Positions 1 to 7,114 of a stretch of 18,049 bases of DNA are shown piece by piece. The stretch lies in the NCBI GenBank assembly GCA_963676385.2, contig CAXXMM010000012.1:1-18049 (forward strand), in the 5' to 3' direction. This DNA comes from UBA1422 sp963676385. Lineage in GTDB: Bacteria > Bacillota > Clostridia > Peptostreptococcales > Anaerovoracaceae. How positions within the stretch are numbered: the stretch's first letter is position 1; every line of letters starts with the position of its first letter. Both the position numbers and the translations under genes were made by a program. A model generated the notes under the pieces. The model searched no databases. It saw only the letters and a program-made list of their open reading frames with translations, and was not told the DNA's origin.

Positions 1-312
1 GTTCTGGCAAAGCCGGGCTCCATTCATCCCCATACCAAGTTCAAAGGACAAGTATACGTCCTGAAGAAGGAAGAAGGGGGAAGACATACACCGTTCTTTA
101 ATGGTTATAGACCCCAGTTCTACTTCCGAACAACGGACGTAACAGGAGATTTGAAACTACCTGAAGGTGTAGAAATGTGTATGCCGGGAGACAACATTGT
201 CATGGAAATCGCGTTGATTACACCGATAGCCATTGAAACGGGACTGAGATTTGCTATCCGAGAAGGTGGCAGAACGGTTGGATCCGGAGTTGTAACGGAA
301 ATCATCGAATAA
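1..312 (+). CDS. tuf: Elongation factor Tu, C-terminal part (5' truncated by window)
   Basis: The reading frame is open from base 1 and ends in TAA at 310-312, giving the last 103 residues of EF-Tu. The segment reads VLAKPGSIHPHTKFKGQVYV and continues through GGRHTPFFNGYRPQFYFRTTD and the terminal RFAIREGGRTVGSGVVTEI, which is the conserved beta-barrel domain 3 of bacterial EF-Tu. The protein is a cytosolic GTPase that brings aminoacyl-tRNA to the ribosome; its GTPase domain lies outside the window. A rho-independent terminator follows about 50 bases downstream, so this is the end of a transcription unit and aroD probably has its own promoter. Recognition is certain; whether the genome carries a second tuf copy cannot be seen. 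Confidence 0.97.
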   Translation, partial: VLAKPGSIHPHTKFKGQVYVLKKEEGGRHTPFFNGYRPQFYFRTTDVTGDLKLPEGVEMCMPGDNIVMEIALITPIAIETGLRFAIREGGRTVGSGVVTEIIE

Positions 313-359
313 TTCGAGAAACTAAGTGGCCCAAAGCCATAAAACAAGACAAGGAAGAA

Positions 360-391
360 GGCAGTGTTCCCCATGGGAATACTGCCTCTTT
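360..391 (+). terminator. Rho-independent terminator of tuf
   Basis: A 12-bp stem pairs GGCAGTGTTCCC (360-371) with GGGAATACTGCC (375-386) with one G-T pair and a 3-nt loop. It is followed by a short, imperfect T-rich tail (TCTTTA). It lies 48 bases after the tuf stop codon. Confidence 0.8.
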
Positions 392-453
392 ATGAAATAT
401 GAAATTTTTGGGCGCATCTATTATTATGAAGAACTGCAAAAACAGGGATACTG

Positions 454-482
454 TTAGACCCAAAAATATGATAAAATATAGT
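454..482 (+). promoter_or_regulatory. Weak candidate promoter for the aroD-ecf-queT unit
   Basis: The 387-549 interval is AT-rich and lies between the tuf terminator and aroD. A TATAGT hexamer at 477-482 (or TAAAAT at 472-477) is a plausible -10. The upstream TTAGAC at 454-459 is 17 bases away but a poor -35. No riboswitch fold was recognised here; in particular nothing resembles a preQ1 aptamer, although the operon contains queT. Confidence 0.3.
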
Positions 483-549
483 TTAAGCATTTTAACAAAT
501 TATCAGCGATTGAACATTGAATCAAGGCGACAAAGAGAGGACGGACCGG

Positions 550-1347
550 ATGTCTACACAAATTACTAGCGTAAAAAACCTACAAATTGGAGATGGAATT
601 CCCAAAATATGTGTGCCCATCAACGGCAGAACCAGGGAGGAAATTTTGGAGCAGCTGGAATTGGCGCTCATGGACCCCTGTGATTTGTTGGAGTGGCGGG
701 CAGACTTTTATTTGGCTTTTCAGGACCAATCCGCATGGATTCCAATGCTTGAAGAAATTCGCCAAATCACAGACAAACCTTTGATTTTCACCTTAAGATC
801 CGAGTCTGAAGGGGGGGCGTCTTCCCTGCGAAGAAGCGACGGGCTGACCATTTTGAGAGATGTTATGGAACAAGGGGATGTGGAGCTTGTAGATGTTGAG
901 TTCTTTGAAGACGATGGCAGTGTGGACGAAGCCAAAATGGAGTTTTTAGTAGAGACCGCCCATGGCAACAACAAAAAAGTTATTCTTTCAAACCATGATT
1001 TTGACAAAACCCCGGAACTGGAAGCCATTATCAAAAGAATTCATGCCATGGAGTCGTTGGGTGCGGATTTACCTAAAGTCGCTTATATGCCACAAACTCA
1101 AGAGGATGTATATGCTTTGTTGGAAGCGGCAAGATTGATTTCCGAAGAAACCTTACACAAACCTTTTATTGCTATTTCCATGGGAGAAATGGGGAAGGAA
1201 AGCCGTATTTGCGGCGGAAGTTTTGGCTCCGCCATTACCTTTGCAGCACCACCTTCAAAAAACGGACAAAATGCCACGGCACCCGGACAAATGAAGGCAA
1301 CGGATCTATATCGGTGCATTTGCGAATATTACCAATCAGGTGTATAA
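550..1347 (+). CDS. aroD: 3-dehydroquinate dehydratase, type I
   Basis: This enzyme converts 3-dehydroquinate to 3-dehydroshikimate in the shikimate pathway through a Schiff-base lysine. From the ATG at 550 it has 265 residues. Family residues are visible: the substrate-binding E48-W-R-A-D block in DLLEWRADFY, the catalytic histidine H149 in LSNHDFDKTP, the Schiff-base lysine K176 in DLPKVAYMPQT, and the C-terminal lid AISMGEMGKESRICGGSFGSA with a later APGQM. A longer in-frame TTG start exists at 517, but GAGAGG at 535-540 stands 9 bases before ATG 550, and the extra residues (MNQGDKERTDR) are not family-like, so 550 is preferred. It is followed after 58 bases by the ECF transporter genes, probably in the same transcript, though aroD has no functional link to vitamin or queuosine-precursor transport. 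Confidence 0.95.
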   Translation: MSTQITSVKNLQIGDGIPKICVPINGRTREEILEQLELALMDPCDLLEWRADFYLAFQDQSAWIPMLEEIRQITDKPLIFTLRSESEGGASSLRRSDGLTILRDVMEQGDVELVDVEFFEDDGSVDEAKMEFLVETAHGNNKKVILSNHDFDKTPELEAIIKRIHAMESLGADLPKVAYMPQTQEDVYALLEAARLISEETLHKPFIAISMGEMGKESRICGGSFGSAITFAAPPSKNGQNATAPGQMKATDLYRCICEYYQSGV

Positions 1348-1405
1348 TATATCGGTTATCCTGAAAGGGAAACCCACAAAATTCAACGAAAAGAAAGAAG
1401 AAAGA

Positions 1406-2245
1406 ATGGATTCTATTATCAGAATCGAAAACTTAATCTATCAGTATTCTCATGAAGACGGAACCGTTGCAGAAAAGGCAATTGACCATGTAAGTCTGGA
1501 GATTGAACGAGGATCTTTTATTGCTATTATTGGTAGAAATGGCTCCGGGAAATCTACATTGGCGAAGAACATCAATGCCTTGCTTCTTCCATCGGATGGC
1601 GCAGTTTATGTAAACGGATATGATACCCGGGAAGAAAAGTATCTTTGGGATATTCGTCAGACGGCCGGTATGGTCTTCCAAAATCCTGACAATCAAATTG
1701 TCTCCACGATTGTAGAAGATGATGTTGCCTTTGGCCCGGAGAACTTGGGGATTGATCCTTTGGTGATTCGCCAACGGGTGGATGAGGCCCTTGCATCGGT
1801 CAATATGGGAGAATATCGAAAAAAGGCGCCCCATATGCTGTCCGGCGGTCAAAAACAGCGGATTGCCATAGCAGGTGTTGTGGCCATGAAACCTGCCTGC
1901 ATTATTTTTGATGAGCCTACAGCGATGTTGGATCCAAAAGGACGGAAGGAAGTCATGTCCATTATTTCGGACCTTCATGGGGAAGGCATTACGGTGGTAT
2001 TGATAACTCATTTCATGGAAGAGGCCGCCTGTGCCGATCGAATTGTTATTATGGATCAAGGCAAAGTGGTGCTGGATGGTCCGCCCGCAGCAGTTTTTGA
2101 AAACAGGGACCAACTGAAGGCGATGAGTTTGGATGTCCCATTTGTGGTGGAGCTAAGTCATCGGCTTCGACAAAAAGGGATTCCGGTGCCATCCCATGTG
2201 GTTGAAAAAAGAGAATTGGTGAATTATTTATGTCAATACAAGTAA
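1406..2245 (+). CDS. ecfA1: ECF transporter ATPase subunit A1
   Basis: This is an ABC-type ATPase of an energy-coupling factor transporter (cytoplasmic, membrane-associated), pairing with EcfA2 and driving uptake through EcfT and a substrate-binding S protein. From ATG 1406 it has 279 residues. Visible motifs are Walker A GRNGSGKST (from about residue 43), the Q-loop FQNPDNQIVSTIVEDDVAFGP typical of EcfA proteins, the signature LSGGQKQR (about 145), Walker B IIFDEPTAMLDP (about 166), and the H-loop ITHFMEEA. An upstream extension of the frame to 1340 overlaps the aroD end and adds a non-family lysine-rich stretch, so it was rejected; the purine-rich AAAGAAAGAAGAAAGA ahead of 1406 serves as a weak ribosome site. 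The stop overlaps the ecfA2 start by 16 bases, which suggests coupled translation. Confidence 0.95.
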   Translation: MDSIIRIENLIYQYSHEDGTVAEKAIDHVSLEIERGSFIAIIGRNGSGKSTLAKNINALLLPSDGAVYVNGYDTREEKYLWDIRQTAGMVFQNPDNQIVSTIVEDDVAFGPENLGIDPLVIRQRVDEALASVNMGEYRKKAPHMLSGGQKQRIAIAGVVAMKPACIIFDEPTAMLDPKGRKEVMSIISDLHGEGITVVLITHFMEEAACADRIVIMDQGKVVLDGPPAAVFENRDQLKAMSLDVPFVVELSHRLRQKGIPVPSHVVEKRELVNYLCQYK

Positions 2246-3099
2246 GAAACATTTCCCATATATACAGCGAGGGGCTGCCCCACGAATCTGTTGCATTGCA
2301 CGACATTAGTTTTGATATTAATGACGGGGAATTTGTCGGGATTATTGGGCATACCGGTTCAGGCAAATCCACCTTGTTGCAACATCTGAATGGACTGCTC
2401 AAACCGAAGTCCGGTCAAATTATTGTGGGAGGCGTGAATATCACCGCAGGGAAGGTGTCCATGATTGAGGTGCGCAGGCGAACCGGATTGGTATTTCAAT
2501 ATCCGGAGTATCAGTTGTTTGAGGAAACCATCGCTAAAGATGTGGCCTTTGGACCTACAAACCTTGGACTTTCCGCTGAGGAAATTGATGGGCGTGTGGA
2601 AGAAGCCCTTACTTTAGTAGGCCTTTCTTATGAGGAATTTAAAGATAAATCTCCTTTTGATCTTAGTGGAGGAGAAAAGAGAAAAGTTGCCATTGCCGGT
2701 GTCATTGCCATGAAACCGGAGGTGCTGATTCTGGACGAACCCACAGCAGGGTTGGATCCCAAAGCTCACCGAGATATTTTGAACATGATTGAAAATATTC
2801 ATGACCACGAAAAGAACATTACGATTTTGGTCACTCACAAGATGGATGATGTTGCCCGACTGGCGGATAAAGTTTTGGTGATGGAAGAGGGTAAACTGGT
2901 GCTCAACGGCACACCGGAAGAGATTTTTTCCCAAAAGGAGAAGTTGCAATCCATGGGACTTTCCATTCCTGAAGCCACAGAGTTGATTGGAGACTTGGCG
3001 GATAAAGGATTAACCTTGCCAAAGAATGTTCTGACCATGGATCAAGCTGAAGATGCCATTGTGGCAGCATTGAAAGACAGGAACCACCCCCCATGCTAA
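2230..3099 (+). CDS. ecfA2: ECF transporter ATPase subunit A2
   Basis: This is the second ATPase of the ECF energizing module, 289 residues. Walker A is GHTGSGKST, the Q-loop is VFQYPEYQLFEETIAKDVAFGP (the QLFE motif is typical of EcfA2), the signature is LSGGEKRK, and Walker B is LILDEPTAGLDP, followed by the H-loop VTHKMDDVA. The start at ATG 2230 lies inside the 3' end of ecfA1, and the stop TAA at 3097-3099 overlaps the ecfT start by 7 bases. All three module genes are therefore physically overlapped, consistent with fixed stoichiometry. Confidence 0.95.
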   Translation: MSIQVRNISHIYSEGLPHESVALHDISFDINDGEFVGIIGHTGSGKSTLLQHLNGLLKPKSGQIIVGGVNITAGKVSMIEVRRRTGLVFQYPEYQLFEETIAKDVAFGPTNLGLSAEEIDGRVEEALTLVGLSYEEFKDKSPFDLSGGEKRKVAIAGVIAMKPEVLILDEPTAGLDPKAHRDILNMIENIHDHEKNITILVTHKMDDVARLADKVLVMEEGKLVLNGTPEEIFSQKEKLQSMGLSIPEATELIGDLADKGLTLPKNVLTMDQAEDAIVAALKDRNHPPC

Positions 3100-3893
3100 G
3101 AGATATTACCCTAGGACAATATTACCCGGGGAATTCGGTGATTCACCGACTGGACCCCAGAGTAAAAATTATTGGTACCATGGCATTCATTATTGCCCTT
3201 TTTGTAGTGCATACTTTTGTTGGATTTGCCATCTCTTTTGTGGCGTTGGCGACTGTTATCGCTATATCAAAAGTGCCGGTGAAATTTATTCTGCGGGGGC
3301 TGAAGCCGATTTTCTTTATTATCATTCTTACCTTTGTGCTGAATATGTTCATGTATGATGGAGAGGTCTTGGTCAAAATCGGATTTTTGCAGATTACCAG
3401 AGAAGGATTGTATACCGCCTTCTTTATGGCCACCCGATTAATTTTGTTGATTATTGGATCATCCTTGCTTACATTGGCTACAAGGCCTATGAGTCTTACC
3501 GATGGGATTGAAAGTTTGCTAAAACCTTTGCGGCGAATTGGTGTGCCGGCCCACGAACTGGCCATGATGATGACCATTGCCCTTCGATTTATTCCCACCT
3601 TGCTGGAAGAAACCGACAAAATCATGAAGGCCCAACAGGCCAGAGGCGCGGATTTTGAGACGGGGAATATATTTAAGCGGGCCAAACACTTAATCCCCAT
3701 TTTGATTCCATTATTTATCAGTGCCTTTCGCATTGCCCAGGATATGGCCATGGCCATGGAAGCCCGGTGTTATCGGGGGGGAGACAACCGAACCCGAATG
3801 AATGGGATGAAGTATGGCAAAATAGATGGAGTTGCCTGTGTGATTTTGGTGCTTTTTATGGGAGTTGCAGTGGCTGAAAGGATTTTCATATGA
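3093..3893 (+). CDS. ecfT: ECF transporter transmembrane coupling subunit T
   Basis: This integral membrane protein of 266 residues couples ATP hydrolysis by EcfA1/A2 to movement of the S component. The N-terminal stretch with HRLDPRVKI is the typical EcfT start, followed by several hydrophobic segments. Both Ala-Arg-Gly-type coupling-helix motifs are present: QQARGADFETG, and near the C terminus MEARCYRGGDNRTR. ATG 3093 overlaps the ecfA2 stop, and the TGA at 3891-3893 overlaps the ATG of queT (3890) as ATGA. Confidence 0.95.
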   Translation: MLRDITLGQYYPGNSVIHRLDPRVKIIGTMAFIIALFVVHTFVGFAISFVALATVIAISKVPVKFILRGLKPIFFIIILTFVLNMFMYDGEVLVKIGFLQITREGLYTAFFMATRLILLIIGSSLLTLATRPMSLTDGIESLLKPLRRIGVPAHELAMMMTIALRFIPTLLEETDKIMKAQQARGADFETGNIFKRAKHLIPILIPLFISAFRIAQDMAMAMEARCYRGGDNRTRMNGMKYGKIDGVACVILVLFMGVAVAERIFI

Positions 3894-4366
3894 AAACTCG
3901 ACAGACAAAGTTTTGGATACAGGGGGCGTTGATTGCCGCCATTTATGCCACGCTTACCATTGTATTAGGATCTTTTGGATATGGCCCCATTCAATTTCGC
4001 ATTGCAGAAGCTTTGACAGTACTTCCCGCCTTGACACCTGCGGCTATCCCGGGACTCTTCGTGGGATGCATGGTGGCCAATGTGCTGGGTCCCTATGGGA
4101 TGTTGGATATGGTTCTTGGGGGTGGCGCCACGTTGGTGGCTGCGTTGTTATCCTATGCGCTTCGAAAGCGACCCCTGCTGGTTCCCTTGCCGCCTATTGT
4201 GGTGAACGGGGTGGTAATCGGTGCCATGCTATATTATGCATATGGCGTACCCATGAACCTTTGGGTTTGCATGGGAACCGTTGCCCTAGGACAGTTGGTT
4301 AGTTGCTATTTGATAGGGTATCCGTTATTAAAACTGTTAGGACATTACGAAAAGATATTTCAATGA
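3890..4366 (+). CDS. queT: QueT-family ECF substrate-binding (S) component
   Basis: A 158-residue, highly hydrophobic membrane protein with about five to six membrane segments. The stretch SFGYGPIQFRIAEALTVLPA, followed by PAAIPGLFVGCMVANVLGPYG and the VVNGVVIGAML block, is characteristic of the QueT family, which is assigned to uptake of a queuosine precursor. That substrate is family knowledge and is not shown here. The gene is fused into the energizing-module operon by ATGA overlaps on both sides (ecfT before, trmB after). An S component inside the ecfAAT operon may be a dedicated partner of this module or a shared one. Another S-component specificity cannot be excluded. Confidence 0.9.
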   Translation: MKTRQTKFWIQGALIAAIYATLTIVLGSFGYGPIQFRIAEALTVLPALTPAAIPGLFVGCMVANVLGPYGMLDMVLGGGATLVAALLSYALRKRPLLVPLPPIVVNGVVIGAMLYYAYGVPMNLWVCMGTVALGQLVSCYLIGYPLLKLLGHYEKIFQ

Positions 4367-6258
4367 GACAGAGACGAGTGAAAGACATAGATGAAAAATT
4401 AGCGGCATTGGGCCACCATATTGTTGAGGATCCTGTTTCCCAAAAAGGCCGGTGGGCCCAGCTTTGGCAGGATGTAAAATCGGATATCAAGCCGGATTTA
4501 TTTTTGGAACTGGGATGCGGCAAAGGAAAGTTCCTTACGGAGAAAGCCCAGGCCTTCCCAACCCAAAGATTTATAGGGGTGGAAGGTCATACCAGCGTTG
4601 TATTGCGGGCCCTGGAAAAAACCGAAAATTATGGTTTACAAAACATCCGGTTTGTGGCATCATATGTAGAAAATATACTGGACTGGTTTGAACCGGAAGA
4701 GTTGACCGGGATTTACTTGAACTTCAGCGATCCTTGGCCCAAAGAACGGCATGCCAAACGACGACTGACCCATGGGGATCGGCTGATGGGATACCTGAAA
4801 GCATTGAAACCCGGCGGATTTATCGAATTTAAAACGGACAATGAAGCTCTTTTTGAATTCACCTTAGATGAAATAGAAGGGTTGAATCTGACGGTGGAGG
4901 CTCTCACCTTTAACCTTCATCATTCCCCCTATCATGACAAAAATACTACCACAGAGTATGAACAAAAATTTTCCTCTCGAGGAAAGCCCATTCATTACGT
5001 TAAAATTGGAAAGGAACCAAAAAAAATGTCACAATACATTCTTGCACAACAAAACGGGAGAGTTATCCCCAAAGAAGATAAAATCTTCGCCTTAAACGGA
5101 AGAGCCAAAGCCTTGGCCAAAGAGATTGGCCAAGATAAAGTGATTAATGCCACCATCGGGTCCTTGTTGGATGACGAAGGTAAGTTGATGGTCCTTTCTT
5201 CTGTGGTGGAGGTGCTAAAAGCCTTGGATTCGGAAGATTATGCGGACTATGCGCCCATTGGCGGCACCCCTGCTTTTAAAAAAGCAATTATGAAGGCGGC
5301 CTTCGGCCCTTACCGGATTTCCGCCAATGTGGAGGTTTGCGCGACCCCCGGTGGCACAGGAGCCATTCGAAACACCATTTCCAACTACTCCGCCATTGGA
5401 GACAAAGTCTTGACTTCCGATTGGTTTTGGGCACCCTATGGCACCATCGCCCAGGAAATCGGTCGGTCCATTGCAACCTATGAGTTGTTTGATGAAAACA
5501 ACAATTTTAATATTGGATCTTTTCGAAGTAAAGTGTTGGAGTTGGTCAAAGACCAAGGCTCTTTGGTGATTCTTTTAAATACGCCGGCTCATAACCCAAC
5601 CGGCTATTCCTTGAGCAATGAAGATTGGGACAAGGTGGTTTCTTGTCTCAAAGAAGCATCGCCGTTGGGCAATGTAACCCTCTTTGTAGATGTGGCCTAT
5701 ATTGATTTTGCCGGAGAAGAAGGGGAAGCCAGAGCTTTCCTCCCCAAGCTTCAAAACTTGCCGGAGAACATTTTGCCAATCATCGGTTTTAGTCTATCCA
5801 AGACCTTTACCATGTATGGCATGAGAAGCGGTGCTGCGATTTGTTTGGCAGCCACGCCGGAAATTGCCGCCGAATTTAAACTGGTCAACGAATTTTCCTC
5901 CAGAGGGAGCTGGTCCAACAGCAACAAAGCCGGACAGGTTCTTATGGGCAAAGTATACGAAAAGCCGGAACTTCTCAGCCGAGTTAATCAAGAACGGGAA
6001 GGCTTCCGGAATATGCTGGCCGCCCGGGGAAATGCCTTCGAGGAAGCCGTGGTTGCAGCCGGTCTGCCTTGCGTCCCCTATGATTCCGGGTTCTTTGCTT
6101 GCATTCCTTGCCCCAATCCCGTAGAAATCAGCGAGAAACTGGAAGCCAAAGGCGTCTTTGTAGTACCTTTGGGAAAGGGAATTCGAATCTCCGTGGCTTC
6201 CATCTCTGAGGACATATGTCGCAAACTTCCCGTCATTATTGCAGAAGTGATGAAATAA
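4363..6258 (+). CDS. trmB: TrmB tRNA (guanine46-N7)-methyltransferase fused in frame to a PLP aminotransferase
   Basis: One uninterrupted frame of 631 residues contains two complete enzymes. Residues 1-221 are TrmB, which uses S-adenosylmethionine to make m7G46 in tRNA: the start MRQRRVKDID, SAM motif GCGKGKF (51-57), NFSDPWPKERHAKRR (D123), FKTDNEALFEF, and the C-terminal TEYEQKFSSRGKPIH where TrmB normally ends. Residues 222-631 are a full-length class I/II aminotransferase with TPAHNPTGY, the DVAYIDFAGE aspartate block, the PLP-lysine motif SLSKTF (K480) and the carboxylate-binding arginine in KGIRISVAS; its substrate is unclear (aspartate- or aromatic-type). The start at ATG 4363 overlaps the queT stop as ATGA; a longer frame to 4303 runs into queT and was rejected. 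The junction holds a run of eight A (5019-5026), an SD-like stretch and an ATG at 5026, so the second half may also, or only, be made as a separate protein. A sequencing or assembly indel is less likely because both halves are intact in the same frame. Confidence 0.88.
   Translation: MRQRRVKDIDEKLAALGHHIVEDPVSQKGRWAQLWQDVKSDIKPDLFLELGCGKGKFLTEKAQAFPTQRFIGVEGHTSVVLRALEKTENYGLQNIRFVASYVENILDWFEPEELTGIYLNFSDPWPKERHAKRRLTHGDRLMGYLKALKPGGFIEFKTDNEALFEFTLDEIEGLNLTVEALTFNLHHSPYHDKNTTTEYEQKFSSRGKPIHYVKIGKEPKKMSQYILAQQNGRVIPKEDKIFALNGRAKALAKEIGQDKVINATIGSLLDDEGKLMVLSSVVEVLKALDSEDYADYAPIGGTPAFKKAIMKAAFGPYRISANVEVCATPGGTGAIRNTISNYSAIGDKVLTSDWFWAPYGTIAQEIGRSIATYELFDENNNFNIGSFRSKVLELVKDQGSLVILLNTPAHNPTGYSLSNEDWDKVVSCLKEASPLGNVTLFVDVAYIDFAGEEGEARAFLPKLQNLPENILPIIGFSLSKTFTMYGMRSGAAICLAATPEIAAEFKLVNEFSSRGSWSNSNKAGQVLMGKVYEKPELLSRVNQEREGFRNMLAARGNAFEEAVVAAGLPCVPYDSGFFACIPCPNPVEISEKLEAKGVFVVPLGKGIRISVASISEDICRKLPVIIAEVMK
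5008..5028 (+). promoter_or_regulatory. Candidate internal ribosome site and start for the aminotransferase half
   Basis: GGAAAGGA at 5008-5015 lies 10 bases before ATG 5026, which opens MSQYILAQQNGR, a natural-looking N terminus for a 410-residue aminotransferase. Eight consecutive A bases sit between the two. This would let the downstream enzyme be made without the TrmB half. Spacing is at the long end of the usual range, so internal initiation is plausible but not shown. Confidence 0.45.
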
Positions 6259-6364
6259 ACGGATAAAATACTTGATGGAAAACCCTACACAAATCAAATT
6301 CCAACTTGTCCATCCACCAAAAATTGTGTATAATCAGAAAGGCGGGTACGACCCGCCTTCCTAC

Positions 6365-6438
6365 GCGGATGTGGTTCAATGGTAGAACTCCGGCTTCCCA
6401 AGCCGGCGGCGGGGGTTCGATTCCCCTCATCCGCTCCA
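6365..6438 (+). tRNA. tRNA-Gly(CCC)
   Basis: A 74-base cloverleaf with encoded CCA. The acceptor stem pairs GCGGATG (6365-6371) with CATCCGC (6428-6434), followed by discriminator T and CCA. The D arm is GTTC-AATGGTA-GAAC. The anticodon arm is CCGGC-TTCCCAA-GCCGG with anticodon CCC at 6397-6399, and the T arm is GGGGG-TTCGATT-CCCCT. It reads GGG glycine codons. It lies about 106 bases after the trmB-aminotransferase stop. Its 3' tail is repeated twice just downstream (see the repeats), as expected of a site used by mobile DNA. Confidence 0.96.
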
Positions 6439-6440
6439 TT

Positions 6441-6479
6441 GCATAAAAAATGCTCCCCAACGGGGAGCATTTTTTATGC
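6441..6479. terminator. Strong bidirectional terminator after tRNA-Gly
   Basis: Perfect 18-bp inverted repeat: GCATAAAAAATGCTCCCC (6441-6458) pairs with 6462-6479 around a 3-base loop. A GC-rich core (TGCTCCCC/GGGGAGCA) is followed by six T, and the A-rich 5' arm gives the same arrangement on the other strand. Confidence 0.92.
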
Positions 6480-6490
6480 AATCCATTAAG

Positions 6491-6670
6491 GGATGAGGGG
6501 AATCGGACCCGAAAGGGCACGACCGTCGGAAGTCCCTTCAGCGAAGGGACGAGCAGGGAGTGGGGTAAGGCGACCGGACAGGGAGGCGCAGCCCGGCAGA
6601 TGCGAAATTCGAATTAGACCAAGTTTCTAGATGTAGAAATAAAAAAGCATCTGTGTAATTCCCCTCATCC
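6491..6670. mobile_element. Small tRNA-tail-bounded element with terminal inverted repeats (MITE-like)
   Basis: The segment begins with GGATGAGGGGAAT (6491-6503) and ends with the exact reverse complement ATTCCCCTCATCC (6658-6670), giving 13-bp perfect terminal inverted repeats around 154 bases. Both ends are copies of the tRNA-Gly tail: bases 6491-6510 match the reverse complement of tRNA positions 6413-6432 at 19 of 20, and the right end is part of a 19-bp direct copy. Inside are a perfect 8-bp hairpin GTCCCTTC-AGC-GAAGGGAC (6532-6550) and a GC-rich block (6551-6628) that recurs at about 13375-13453. No coding potential is seen. It could be a non-autonomous mobile element, a tRNA-associated dispersed repeat, or debris of repeated integration; no target-site duplication was established. 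Confidence 0.5.
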
Positions 6671-6945
6671 GCTCCAAGAAAACAGTTAAAAATGGACGTT
6701 CTTGCCATTGGTGCAATAAATCACGGGAAAATTACGGGTATTTGTTCGAGCGATGTTGTAAGAGCATAATTAGTAAATCCAAAGCTATGGTATTCTTGCC
6801 CCAAAAACATGAGGAAGGTAATTTATTTGAGTAGATAGTTGTGGATGCCACAACTGCTGGGAGCATATATGATGCATTCTTCTCGATGCGCGATTTCACA
6901 ATGGTAACACATTTGTTTATTATAATTGAGTTACACCCTGAATAG
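6643..6945 (+). pseudogene. Decayed reading frame interrupted by one TAG
   Basis: One frame is open from 6643 to TAG 6832-6834 and, in the same frame, from 6835 to TAG 6943-6945. The first part reads NGRSCHWCNKSRENYGYLFE, then an adjacent CC pair and SKAMVFLPQKHEEGNLFE before the TAG; the second part reads IVVDATTAGSIYDAFFSM and continues to IIIELHPE. The composition is protein-like, with a CHWC motif, but there is no start codon at its left end, which abuts the att-like repeat. This suggests the 3' remainder of a gene cut by insertion and then disabled. It was not recognised as any family, and chance openness of AT-rich DNA remains possible. It leads into the ribosome site of the small ORF at 6971. 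Confidence 0.35.
6658..6676 (+). repeat. 19-bp direct copy of the tRNA-Gly 3' end (att-like site)
   Basis: ATTCCCCTCATCCGCTCCA at 6658-6676 is identical to tRNA-Gly positions 6420-6438 including CCA, 238 bases downstream. Duplicated tRNA tails are the usual mark left by tyrosine-recombinase integration. No integrase gene is in the window and no third direct copy was seen by eye further right, so the matching distal end may be lost or outside. Confidence 0.7.
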
Positions 6946-6970
6946 AGAGGTGGTATGTGGAGGTGTTTTT

Positions 6971-7114
6971 ATGAATATTGAAATTGCGAATGCCTTGTCG
7001 GGATATTTAGAAACGTTATATGAAATGAATCAACGATTAATAAAGCTATGTGGAATTGATATATTTGGGAGGTATGGCGGAGAAAAAGATCTTCTTGATA
7101 TATTACAAACATAA
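6971..7114 (+). CDS. Small hypothetical protein (47 aa)
   Basis: The ORF begins MNIEIANALSGYLETLYEMN and ends with GRYGGEKDLLDILQT, 47 residues. A very good ribosome site GGAGGTG (6959-6965) stands 5 bases before ATG 6971, which favours real translation; a longer frame to 6926 overlaps the ribosome site and was rejected. A TATAAT at 6921-6926 could be a -10, but its -35 is poor. It looks like a short amphipathic helical protein or the N-terminal remnant of a larger gene. No family was recognised. Confidence 0.45.
   Translation: MNIEIANALSGYLETLYEMNQRLIKLCGIDIFGRYGGEKDLLDILQT

Noticed and set aside
387..549. Possible preQ1 riboswitch upstream of the operon containing queT
   Set aside because: No preQ1-like hairpin and A-rich tail arrangement could be found; only a weak promoter is suggested.
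1433..2113. Long minus-strand ORF of 226 codons
   Set aside because: Complement shadow of ecfA1, whose motifs are unambiguous.
3143..3757. Minus-strand ORF of 204 codons
   Set aside because: Complement shadow of ecfT.
3865..4302. + strand ORF of 145 codons overlapping queT
   Set aside because: Out-of-frame shadow of queT with Cys/His-rich, unnatural composition.
6236..6520. Minus-strand ORF of 94 codons across the tRNA-Gly gene
   Set aside because: It runs antisense through the tRNA and its terminator; translations of tRNA complements commonly give such spurious proteins.
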